DNA from: Physcia stellaris | Lineage: Eukaryota > Ascomycota > Lecanoromycetes > Caliciales > Physciaceae | DNA: 64,000 bases | Assembly (NCBI GenBank): GCA_018902385.1 | Contig: JABSSW010000049.1 | Span: forward strand, 306,469-370,468 | Reading direction: 5' to 3' | In this document: positions 42,694-54,335 of the stretch, piece by piece | Layout: every line of letters starts with the position of its first letter | Position numbering within the stretch: position 1 is the stretch's first letter | The notes under the pieces: generated by a model | Told to the model about the DNA's origin: nothing | Database searches by the model: none | What the model saw: the letters and a program-made list of their open reading frames with translations, nothing else | Position numbers and translations under genes: made by a program

Positions 42694-44587
42694 ATGATAG
42701 GGTTGGCTTCCGACATCATGCTGTCGTTGTTCACTAGCCTAGCTAGTTGCCGAACTTTTGCCTTGCTGTTAGGGACTTGGTGCATCTACCTAACAATCCT
42801 GGCGATTCATCGAGGTCCGGCATGCCACTTGATGTATTATTGAGGATTAGGCTCAATCAATGGGAACAGTGTATTTCAGCCCAATTGCTAGATTTCCAGG
42901 CCCAAAGCTTGCAGGTCAGCTTCAATAATTGTCTGAACAGCCCGATGTACTGCCATTGACAGTCACAACGTGTCAGCCATTACGACGTGGTATCAAGGAT
43001 ACTATGATATCTGGCGGCGAGGCCAGTACATATGGAAAATCAGTGACTTCCATTCTGAATATGGTAAGTTCCAGGCATCGTGTCAGAGACGGGATTGATT
43101 TGACCCTGTGCTATAGGCCCAATCGTGCGAATCAACCCTCACGAGATCCATATCCTCGATCCAGAATACATTGACACCCTTTATGCCGGAGGCTCGACAA
43201 GGCGTGATAAATATAAATGGATTGCACGAATGTTAACCGGTAAATCAACAATGGAGGAGGTGCTTTGGGACACCTTCTTAGTAATTCATTGTCAGGCGAT
43301 ACGTCATTGGCAGCAACTATCCCACACGATTTGCACAAAATGCGAAGAGCATCGCTGAATTCTTATTTCTCCAAGGCCAGTGTCAAACGCCTTGAGCCCA
43401 TGATCAAAGATATCACGTCTAGACTTCTCAAGAGGCTAGACTATGCGAAAATGACTCGGGAAGTTCTGACTATGAGAATGGTCTACAAGGCCTTGACCAG
43501 CGACGTCATCAATTCATACGCGTTTGGTAAGTCAAAGAACGAGATGGATATGCCAGATTTCAATGCCCCCTATCAGAAGGGAATGGAAAGACTCAACGAC
43601 GTCATTTATGTTCTACTACAGCTTGGATGGCTATATCCTCTACTTGACATGATGCCAAGCTCGCTGGCCAGCTGGACAATGCCATCGCTTGTTGCGCTTC
43701 GCAAGGCAAAAAAGGTACTTATCTCTCCTTCCGTGCGCTTACCCACCAAACTGCGATCGGTATCTGACACGAAATGAATACCCCAGGAATGGGCAGTGCA
43801 AATAGAACACATTCGTGAAACTCAAGATAGAAAAAGTGACAGTGAAGACAATATCTTCCACGGTCTTCTCAACAGCTCGGTACTCTCAGACGCCGATAAA
43901 AGAACGGAACGCCTCACTGTGGAGGCTTTCGTCATCCTTGGTGCAGGCTTAGAAACTACCGCCACGACTCTGATGGTGATAACTTACCATCTACTCGCAA
44001 ATCCTCCCATCTTGCAGAAGCTCAGAACCGAACTCAAAGCAGAGATTCCAGATGTCTCCGTGTTGCCAACATTCAGACAACTCGAGTCGCTGCCTTATCT
44101 AACAGCTGTCGTTCAGGAAGGTCTCCGTATGCACGCTGGTGCCTCCACTCGGCAACAGCGAGTGGCTCCCGACGAGGACCTCGTCTACACTGACACAAAG
44201 ACCGCTAGAAAATGGATTATCCCAGCTGGCACACCTGTCAGTATGACACCTCGGTTGCTACAATACCTCCCGCAGTACTTCCCCGACCCCAATAAGTTCC
44301 GTCCAGAACGTTGGATTGAGAATCCGAGGCTGGATCGATACCTGCTGACCTTCTCGAAGGGGTCGAGGATTTGCCTGGGGATGAATCTCGCATACCAGGA
44401 GCTTTACTTCGTACTGGCATCTGTATTTCGTAAATATGATGCGTATGATGAAATCGCAGAAAAGCAAGGCCCGACGCTTCAGCTGTACGACACCGTGCGC
44501 GAGCGGGACATAGATATGGTCGCTGAGTTAGCGATCCCATCCCCAGAGGTTGGTAGCGAAGGCTTGAGGCTTAAGGTCATGGGGTAG
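42694..44587 (+). CDS. Cytochrome P450 monooxygenase
   Basis: Six exons, 42694-42814, 42870-42914, 42977-43063, 43117-43239, 43296-43714 and 43787-44587, sum to 532 codons with introns of 53-72 bases. An N-terminal membrane anchor (about residues 20-38, [16 protein letters not shown]) precedes the hinge [13 protein letters not shown]. Conserved motifs are intact: [11 protein letters not shown], the PHDLHKMRR segment, the I-helix oxygen site AGLETT (318-323), ExxR as EGLR (376-379), FRPERW (436-441) and the heme loop [10 protein letters not shown] with Cys461. It is a microsomal P450 needing a CPR partner. The pattern resembles the trichodiene-oxygenase-like group, but the substrate is unknown and no terpene synthase or PKS lies in the window. 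The stop is only about 100 bases from the mutated AT-rich block, yet the gene is undamaged. Confidence 0.9.
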
Positions 44588-44689
44588 GGTTGGCGAAGGG
44601 AAATAGAACACAACCTATAAAAAAATGTCCTGCGTTTCCTTCTGGGATTCTAAGCTAACCGAATAAGGAATCACAGAAATTTCAGGATT

Positions 44690-44865
44690 TAGGTCACGAA
44701 CATCAAAATCTGATTATTGCGTTCATGCAATTATTTGCAACTTGCACATCAATCAACAATCACATATGATTTTTGATTATCTAGTTTAAATTATAAAACA
44801 AATCAAGCGCAATTCGACGTTGCAATAAAAACAAAAATTGATTTATTATCGCAATAGTTATGAAA
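44690..44865 (-). repeat. Dispersed repeat family, copy 1
   Basis: Reverse-orientation copy of the core also found near 49.0 and 53.1 kb (complement of TGTTGATTGATGTGCAA and of ATTGCGATAAT...). It begins within about 100 bases of the P450 stop and marks the edge of the mutated block. Confidence 0.5.
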
Positions 44866-45998
44866 TAAACAAGAAATTTTACACGCGAAATTGTTGTCGA
44901 GAAATCAATTTCGAATTCACTATTCAAAACACGTTCACATATTCATTTTCGAAGCATTATTTCGAACATTTCACATTCATCATGCAGTTTATTCTGAATT
45001 TCGATCTGTTTATCATTGCAAAAGCACGTCAAACGACATTACGAGAACAGAAAAAGCGAAAAAAACAGAAAAAACAACGACAGTCTGAACAATTGCTCGT
45101 TCAAAAGCAATTATTTGCTCAACAATCAAAACTTTTCTTTTTCGATATCGACGACAACGATATTGACGTTTTTTTTATTTATTGTCATTCATTTCAAGTC
45201 AACGAACAATTTTCTGTTGTATTTCGAAAATTTCAGTACATCGTCAACGATCAAAACGAAATGATATGATATTACGACGAATTGTACGCTTTTATATCGA
45301 AATCTTGCTGTCAAAATTCTGTCATTTTCAATCGTTCATTATTCGATGTGACTTTCGATGTTTTTGCGATAAACAAGAATACGATATTTCAAATCAAATT
45401 CGTTCAACAAAAGTTGCAAAAGAAACAAATTGAATGAAAATTCGAGTTTTTTTGTCATTGATGACGTATTGAAAAACAAGTTATAACGAGAATAAAAAAA
45501 ACGATTTCGAAAAATTTGAAAAATAAATTGAATGTTTCGTTCGAAACGTCATACAAAAACAATTATTTTTTTGAAAAATGTGAATTAAATGATTTTGATA
45601 ACGATTGCGCTTACGATTATATCTGAATTGTTCGAAATAAGTGAATAAATGATCACATGAATGAACGAAATATAACGAAACGATTTTATTTTTCGTTTTT
45701 TACGATTATTCGAAACAACGATATCGATAAAATGCGTATACATATGAAAGAAAAAATAATACACATTTGAATCAAAATCAACGTTTTGAAACAATCGTTT
45801 GAACATTATTTGTATGACGAAATTCAAAAACGTTTTTGTTTTTATTATTGAAAATCGAACAATTGATTTATCAATATGAATACAATCATGAAAATGTTTT
45901 CGAATCAAAATTCATCTGATTCAAAATTTATTGATTCAAATTATTGAATTCGATATCACGTGTTTTATCGTTTTATCGTTTTATTGCATTAGATTCGA

Positions 45999-46480
45999 TT
46001 AAAAATCATGATATGTTTCGAAAATGTGATCAAATGATTGCAATTTTCGCAATTGAAAATTCATATGTTTGACATGAAATTCGTTTTTTTCAATTGCGAA
46101 TTGCGACATTTTTTTCAATATGATTAACTCAAAATTTGTTTGACGTTTCATCATCGAATTTATTGAATCATACAGTTGTTTCGTATCTTGCACATCAATC
46201 AACAATCACATTTGATTTTCAATTATTTAATTTCAATTGTAAAGCAAAATGAAAACATTTCAACGTCGCAAAAATAACAAAAATCGATTCATTATCGCAA
46301 TAATTATGAAGTTTCGAAAACTTCGTCGTTGTCGAATGTTTGTTTCGAATTTCGCAATTTTATCAGATTTGACTTTAACTCTAAGAATTTTCGAAAAAGT
46401 TTTTTTTAAAAAAACTTCCGAATTTATTTGTGTCATAAGAACAAGAATATTAATGTTGAATTCGAAATTTTATTTCAGCA
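45999..46480 (-). mobile_element. Ty1/copia gag fragment with repeat core, copy 2
   Basis: The minus strand of 45999-46205 encodes a gag remnant: AKQLYD-like KQLYDSINSMMKRQ, NFELI and LQSFDHIFETYHDF. The repeat core (about 46180-46320) and a palindromic AGTTTTTTTAAAAAAACT-type segment (about 46380-46430) follow at higher coordinates. The same parts lie on the plus strand at 48.65-49.32 kb, so this is an inverted copy with an internal deletion. Confidence 0.55.
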
Positions 46481-48068
46481 AAAACATTTCAAAATGACGT
46501 TTTTGTCAATGATTTAAATTTTTTAATTCTTAACGTCGTTTTTTTTAATATCAGAAAAATCTGATGTTCGTTGTTGAATCAATAAATGTCAAGTTTCATA
46601 TGACATAAATATGACATTCGTGTAAAGTTAAATAAATTTTTTAAATAGTTTATTTATCGAATGCTAATGTATGTCACATCATGATTCAATCATAATTTGT
46701 ATTATTTCAACAAATTATGAGTTTTCGCTTTCGCGATTGAATCGTTTTTATTTTTTGATATTCGTTTTTAATCATTCAATTGCAAATATTCAATTGTTAA
46801 AACGTGAAAATTGTGATATTCGTTTTCAAAAATTCAAAAAAAAAACATTTCGAATTTGATTTAATAATTATCAATTCGAATTTTTGAATCAATCATATTC
46901 GAATATTCATTTTCACGTAATAATTGTTTTATTTCATTTTTCAACAAAACATTTTTACATTTTAAATTTGATAATTTTATCACAATTTTACGCGTCATGA
47001 AAAATTTAAAAAATATTAAAATCGAAAAATTTGATTCGAATTTTACGTTTTAAAATTTCAAAAATTTGCGCGATTCAAAAAATTACAAATCATAAAATCG
47101 CAAATGCAAAAATACATTACAAACAATGAACGTTTGACACGTTTGCGTGTAATTAAATTCGAACAAATGAAAAGTTTTTATTGAAATAAATGACAAATTC
47201 ATCGAAAATTTAATTTTTGTCGAATGAAAAATCAATATTAAATTTTACAACAATCATTCGCGTATTGCGAAAAAATATATTTATAATAAATTCGATTTAA
47301 TATTCGTTAATTTAATTAACGATTTGAATTCGATTTTCGACGTTTGAAATGTTTTACAACAACAATATTTTGACGTCGATTTCACGTTACGTTATACAAC
47401 ATATCAAAAATTTGTCATTATTATTTTAATTTTTTGCAATAACGATTTCAATAATTTTATCGTTATTTTTCAATTTTTGCAACGAAATTTTCGAAATATG
47501 AATTTTTCAATGAAAAAATGAACAATTGTATTAAATTTTTTGTCAAATTTGAACAATCATTTCAAAAAATATGTTTTTCGAATCATTACAAACAAAAAAT
47601 TGTCGTTTTTCGAAAAAATAACGATTAATTTTCAAAAATTGAATCGTATGAACAAAAAAAATAATCAAACAATTGTTTTTCGTGTTCAAATGAATCGAAA
47701 TGTTCAAATCGTCAAAAAACATTCGAAAAAAAAAAAAAATTAAAAAAATAAAAAAATAAAAAATTTTTGTTTTGTAACAAAATGTGCAAAAATTTATTGA
47801 AAATGAAAATGTTTTATTAAACATTCACATTTGAAAAAAAAAAAAAAAAAAAAAAAAATTCAAAAAAAAGTTCGAAAAAAAAAAAAAAAAAAAAAAAAAA
47901 ACGATAATAAATCGTCGAATTTTTCAAATATTGTCGTTTATTTCGTTGCGTTTGTTATCGACGTAATTTTTTCAAAATACGATTTTGCATTTATGATTGT
48001 CGAATGATTTGTCGATTCGAATTGTACAAAATATATAACGTCGAATCGTCACGATTTTATCGAATACA

Positions 48069-48317
48069 ATGAATTGTTCACAAAAAAAAATGTTTATTAC
48101 AAACGATCACAATATATTTATCGTCGATAAAAAAACAATTAAATTTACAAAATTGTTGTTCAATGATATCGAAATTTCGATTATTTTGTTTGAAATTTTA
48201 CATGTATCGAAATTCAATGCGAATTTATTTTCGACGATTCATTTCATCAAAAACGATGAATTCGTCATTTTCGATAAAAAAAAATGTACAATGTATCACA
48301 AAAATCAAGTAAAATAG
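48069..48317 (+). mobile_element. Ty1/copia protease-region remnant
   Basis: The plus frame gives FITNDHNIF, a V/I-rich strand region, ILHVSKFNANLFSTIHFI (the LxxVxxNLxS-type motif after copia aspartic protease) and CTMYHKNQ. This matches the order of copia Pol upstream of integrase. The catalytic DSG is not recognisable, consistent with decay. Confidence 0.45.
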
Positions 48318-48649
48318 TGTTACATTCATTCAAAAATAAAAATCAATATTTATTTAATTTGATCAAACAAAAAACATATTACGTTATTTATTCGATTGTT
48401 TTGTATTCGAATTTTAAATACAACGAAAAACGATATAATTGTGATATCGTCGCATAAAACATTTGAATCGATCGAATTTTATTCGATTGCAAAATATAAT
48501 TGACAACGTTGATTTTATTAACAAATCGAAATCAATTTTTTAATACGAAAATTGCAATACAAAAAAATTGAAATTGAAATTTTTTCGTCGTTTTCAGAAT
48601 TTAATATACGAAAAAAACGCGATGTTCGATTTAAATTTAAATGATTTCA

Positions 48650-49320
48650 TTAATTCACAAATAGATTCGAAAGTTTTTTTAAAAAAAACTTTTTCGAAAA
48701 CTTTTAAAGTTAAAGTCAAATCTGATAAGATTACGAAATTTTCGCATCGAAATCAGAATTCTTTGCGATTTCATCGATTTCGCATCTTAATAACTTTTTA
48801 ATTCAATAAATAAATCATACATTCGAAGATTTGTTTTGAAACACGAAATGAATATTATTCAAAAATCAAAAATATCGAAAATCGAACGAATGCGCATTGA
48901 ATTATGATGAATATCGCATTGTTGTTTCGCAAACGTTGTTGCGAAATTATTTTACAAACATATTTTTAACATGACTTTTCAAGTTTCAAAACTATTGCGA
49001 TAATGAACGAATTTTTGTCATTTTTGCAACGTTGAAATGCGTTCATTCTGCTTTACAATTTTGATTAAATAAGTGAAAATCAAAAATGATTGTTGATTGA
49101 AATACAAAATGCGAAACAACTGTATGACGCAATACGTTCGATAATGAAACGTCAAATAAATTTTGAATTAATCATATCAGAAAAGAATGTCGCGAATCAA
49201 TTGAAAAATCTGAATAAAATTTCAATGACAGATATGAAGTCTGAATTGCAAAAATTGCAATCATTTGATCATATTTTCGAAACATATCATGATTTTCGAT
49301 TGAATATAACGCAATAGAAT
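48650..49320 (+). mobile_element. Copia gag and repeat core, copy 3
   Basis: The first 480 bases closely match 52770-53245 as a direct repeat. The last part (49090-49317) continues into the gag remnant KQLYDAIRSIMKRQ, NFELI, LQSFDHIFETYHDF. Comparing this copy with the one at 53 kb, most differences are C versus T before T, or G versus A after A; the rest are mainly CA/TG changes, with a few others. Confidence 0.6.
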
Positions 49321-50404
49321 ATCAAAATGTATTTGTTTTGATATCGATCATTTTGAATACTATGTACATATGTTGATTTTTAGAAATTGCAATATGATTT
49401 TTTTTTTTCGCAAATTTTCAACAACGTTAATAAATTGAAATTATTTAATTTTTTTCGCTGAAAACGAATACGAAAAACGATGATATTGATCAAATACGAA
49501 CGTATTTTGTTCAAAACAATCGAATTGATTGAAAATGTTTTCAATAATTTCAACTCATACACGAATGATTTTTTGAAAAAATCGATCATGATTCATTTTT
49601 TGCGTTTCTTGAAACGTTTTAAAAACATTCAATTTCAATCATTTTGCATTTTTTTGTTGTTTTTTGATTCGATTTCAATGACGATTCGATGATATTCGAT
49701 TTGAAAACGTATTGCGATTTCAATTTTCTCGTCGTCGACATCGTGAAAAGTTTGTCTGTAAAATTCATCGCAACGTTCAGAATTGATAATGATTTTGAGT
49801 AAATTTTTCTTAATGATGTTGTATCGAATTCTGAAAATTCGATCGAAATTCATGAATTCGAAAACATCAAAAATTGTATGAATTAATCATGCAATTTCTG
49901 CAAATCTAATTTCAATTTGAACGTGTTCGATCAATCGTTTCGATCGATTTTTTAATTTTTCATTCAATGAGAAAACATCGAAAATGAAACGTCGAGTTGA
50001 ATACGATATATTCGATTTGACGAAATCGAACAAATTGTCGATGTATTGTTCGACATTATGTTCGATAAAAAATTGTTTGTTGATTGAAACATTCATTTTT
50101 CGAGCAGATGATTTCAATCGTCGATAAAAAAAAAAAAAAAAAAAAAAAAAAAAGAAAAAAAGTAAAAAGTAAATCGAAAACGAGAATTCGATTGTTGTTT
50201 GTGACGCATTTTTCGTTTTTTCGCGCGTTTAAAAATTTGTTTTCGTGAAAAAACATTGATACACAAATCAAAATCGAAAAGATTTTTCATAATGAACGTG
50301 CAAATGAGCAAATTGATAAATAAATAAATAAATAAATGAATAGATAAACAAATGAAATTTTGCGAAATTTCGATCATTCGACAAGTTTTTCAACAAGACA
50401 TATA

Positions 50405-50565
50405 ATTTACATCGATCATAACTTTCGCGTTAATGAATCGATTTTCGTTATTTTTGATTCATTGAAATGCGTTTAATTTGTTTTATAATTAAATGTCAAC
50501 AAATCAAAACTTCATGTGATTGATGATTGATGTGCAAATTGCACAACAATTGTATAAATTCAAGT
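50405..50565 (+). repeat. Dispersed repeat family, copy 4 (degenerate)
   Basis: Shares the order of the core: AATGAATCGATTTT, TTGAAATGCG, TTATAATTAAATG and a TGATTGATGTGCAA end. Strongly decayed. Confidence 0.4.
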
Positions 50566-50749
50566 TGTTTTGATGTTCGTGTTAAATTCAATGAACAATG
50601 ATCGTTTTTTTCTTTGAGAATCTGAATTAAATATTGATGAAAACATCGAATTTAACAAAAAATTTTGAAATGAATCGAAATCAAATTCTGATTTGCGAAC
50701 AAGTTTGACGAATTCGAAAATCTCGATATTTTTGAATCTCACAACATTT

Positions 50750-50870
50750 TTGATATATATTCGTTTTTAATGATTGTTGATGCGTTGAAATGCGCTAAAT
50801 TAACTTTACAATTTAGTGATTTCATGAGTTTGTGTGCATAATGATTGATTGTGAATGAGAATGCAATGAA
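50750..50870 (+). repeat. Dispersed repeat family, copy 5 (very degenerate)
   Basis: Shares GCGTTGAAATGCGCT, TTTACAATTTAG and ATGATTGATTGTGAATG with the core in the same order. Confidence 0.35.
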
Positions 50871-51639
50871 AATTGATGTTTTTGAATTTTTACGATTGAT
50901 GTTCCGATCGGAAAAAAACTTATTGATAAGAAAAAACGAATTTTTTTTTATAAATTGTGTTCTATTTACGTGAAACGACATAAAATATTATTGTTTAAAA
51001 AAAAAACAAAATTACAAAATTATTGTTTTTATATTTGTATGTTATCAAAAACGAATTTTTTACGCATTTGAAAAACGATTTTATATTTATATTTAAAATT
51101 TAAACGTTTAATTATTTTGTTAAACGATAACGTTTTAATGAAAACGATAAAATCAAAAACAAAAAAATTAACAAATTTTTCAAAAAAATTGATGTTTTAT
51201 GAAAATCGTTTGTATTTTATACAAAACAACAAAATGAAATGTCAAAACGAAAAAATTACACGATAATGAATGCAATTCGTGTCATTTTAAAAAATAATGA
51301 TTTATTTGCGTTTTTATGAAATGAAATATTGAAAACGATTGTTTATTTTCGAAATCGATTTTTTTGCATTCGATTGCGAATTCAACATGTTATTTTTTAC
51401 GAAATTTATTTCGATAAAAAATCAAATTTGAATTATTTACGTTTTATTGATTGCGATGTTTGATTAACGTTATTCAAAAAAAAATTTGATCAAAAGAAAT
51501 TCAATAAAAAAAAAATTAAATGCAAATTTTTGAAATATGTCGATATTAATCAATATCGTTTATGAAATTTTATTTTTAAAAAAATTATTACAACAAAAAA
51601 CGTTCATTTCGACGAATCATATATGTTGAAATATTTCAA

Positions 51640-52525
51640 CAAAATTTACAATTGAACATTTTTTGAATTCAATAATCAATCGAAAAATGAAATCGTTAAA
51701 ACGAATAATCAAATTATTTTCATTGCAAATCAAAATATTTTTATTGCAAATATCGACGTAATCGATAAAAAAATGAAAAATTCAACAATTTCGCAATTTA
51801 ATTTAAATAAACAATTAAATTTCGCAAAATCAACGAAAAATATTGAAATGATTTCGAATTTTGACGATTCGATTTCAAATAATGCAAATGACGTGAATAT
51901 GAATAATGTGAATGAAAATTTCAACAACGTGAATTCGAATTTTCATATTAATTCGAATTTTGATATTGATATTGATTTCGACGATCGAATATTGCATTCG
52001 AATTTTCATTCGAATTTCATCGTTGTTGAACGTAAATCAATTCGATTTCGAAATTTTTCAACAAAATCACGTTTAAATGAATATTGAAAAAATTTCAACA
52101 ATTGAAATAAACAAATTTCGATGATAATCAATAAAAATTATTATGAAAATTTTGTTAAAACATCAACGTTGATTTATTGTCGTCAAATTACAATCGTTAA
52201 AAATTTTGATTTCGTTTACGATTATAATATGAATTTCGAAAACGATTTTCGTAAATTCATTGAATTGATTCAAACATATTTCGTCAAAATTAAAATATTT
52301 ATCGACGAAAAATCATTCACAATCAAAAAAACATTGTTTGATTTTTACGTCAAAAAACATAAAACAATTTTAAACGCAAAAATGATCGTTCACAAAAAAA
52401 TGAAAACGTACGAACGTGTTCGATTGTCAAATGTTTCAATTGAAACGAAAATATTCATTTTTAAAATTGTTTTCAAAATTAAACGAAATTTGAAAAATGA
52501 AATTTTCAAATTTAAAACAAAATGA
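51640..52525 (+). mobile_element. Ty1/copia Pol remnant: linker and start of reverse transcriptase
   Basis: An Asn/Asp-rich linker (51773-52087, ending FSTKSRLNEY) is followed after a short break by STLIYCRQIT and then a copia RT start: the K-T-ILNAKMIVHKKMKTYERV segment, ETKIFIFKIVFKIKRN, KNEIFKFKTK. These correspond to the EWxxAMxxE, TWxLV, and WVFKxKxxxxGxxxxxKARLV steps of copia RT. The rest of RT and RNase H is missing; the repeat copy at 52.77 kb lies beyond. Confidence 0.6.
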
Positions 52526-52769
52526 TGTGTTAAAAAATTCGAACAATTATATAATGTTAATTTCAACGAAACATATATTTCGATTATTATGAATCGTGTT
52601 TGAATAAACGTATTATTAATTAATTAAACGAAAACAATAAATTTGCAAAAACAAATAAATACAAAATGATGAAATTGCAAACAATATGCAAACGTTAAAT
52701 TTCAAATCACGTTAATTTCGTCAAAAAATTAAAATATAATTCGATTTAAATATATTTGTTTAATTATTT

Positions 52770-53245
52770 ACAAGTAGACTCGGAAGTTTTTTTAAAAAAA
52801 ACTTTGTCGAGAATTTTTAGAATTAAAATCAAATCTGATAAAATTACGAAATCTTCTCATCGAAATCAAAATCTCTTGCGAATTTATCGATTTCGCATTT
52901 TAATTGCTTTTTAATTCAATAAGTAAATCATACATTCGAAGATTTGTTTTGAAATACGAAATGAATACTATTCAAAAAATCAAAAATATCGAAAATCGAG
53001 CGAATGCGCATTGAGTTATGATAAATATAACATTGTTGTTTCGCAAACGTTGTTGCGAAGTTGTTTTACAAACACATTTTTAGCATGATTTTTCAAGTCT
53101 CAAAACTATTGCGATAATGAATCGATTTTTGTTATTTTTGCAACGTTGAAATGCGCTCATTCTGCTTTACAATTCTGACTAGATAAATGAAAATCATATG
53201 TGACTGTTGATTGAAATGCAAGATACGAAGCAACTGTACAGACGA
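52770..53245 (+). repeat. Dispersed repeat family, copy 6 (least mutated)
   Basis: Direct repeat of 48650-49123. It retains several CT and AG dinucleotides (for example TTCTGACTAGAT) that read TTTTGATTAAAT in the other copy, so it is the best in-window reference for direction of mutation. Confidence 0.65.
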
Positions 53246-53319
53246 GAATGAATTAAACGAAATTCTTTCGCAAACATTTCAACTGATCGTTTGACACAAA
53301 TTTGACAACGACGAAATTT

Positions 53320-53470
53320 TCGAAAATTCAAAACTATTGCGATAATGAGTCAATTTTTGTCATTTTTGCAACGTTGAAATGCGCTCATTCTGTTTTACAA
53401 TTTTGACTAGATATGTAAAAATCATATGTGATTGTTAATTGATGTGCAATGTGCGAAGAAATTGCATTCA
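53320..53470 (+). repeat. Dispersed repeat family, copy 7 (core only)
   Basis: Repeats ATTGCGATAATGAGTC, TTTTTGCAACGTTGAAATGC, GCTCATTCTG, GACTAGAT and TTGATGTGCAA in the same order as copy 6, only about 80 bases downstream, as a partial tandem copy. Confidence 0.55.
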
Positions 53471-54335
53471 AATTTTGATGTTTTTCGTCAAAATTGATTT
53501 AACTCGAAAAAATAATAAACTTTTTGTAGAAAAAACGATAAATATTTTTTTATAAATTGTGTTCTATTATATCAATTATTTATTTATTAAATTTTTTGTC
53601 AAACATGTTCGTAACATTATTTTTTTTTTCGCGAACGTTGTTTCGACGATTTGTTGTTGTTTCGAAATTTAAAAACGTTGTTGAAAATTTTGTTAATCAA
53701 TTCGTATGATTGCAAAATTCAAAAATTTCACGATTATCATTTTTTATTTTTTAATGTTTTATCGTCATTTCAACGTTCGATAAAATTTGATGACAATTTT
53801 TGAAAATGTTTTTGACACAATTCAATTTTTTATGCGATGTAAATTTTGATTGTAAATAACATCGAAATGATAATAAAAATTGAAATGTTGATCAAAAATC
53901 GTGAAATCAAAAACGAATAAATGAATATTGAATTCGTGATTTCAAATATTAATTGAAAATAATTTCGATTAATGTCAACATGACGATTTTTTTTCGAAAA
54001 CGACGACAATTCGTTGAAAAATTTGATTCGTTGACGATAATTTGAAATATTGAAATTAACGTTTTGAACGATTTTGAATTTGTTGTCGTGAAATGATTAC
54101 GATGAAAATCGTTTATCACATCGCGAACATTATCGAATTTTTCGTTGTCGACATAATATCACGTTCGATTATAAAATCAATTCGATCAATTGACACGATA
54201 TTGAAAACGATTGTAATAATATCGAAATTTCAAAATATCGTTCATTTTTCATTCGAAATTTTCGTTAATTATAACGAAATCAAAAAATTTATTGATTTGA
54301 TTTTCGAAAAAATCACGAAAATTTTTGCGAAAAAA

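Noticed and set aside
48650-53245. The two direct repeats as LTRs of one complete 4.6-kb copia element
   Set aside because: The repeated unit runs into gag in the left copy, the inner protease, gag and RT pieces are out of order, and an inverted copy lies outside. Nested fragments explain it better.
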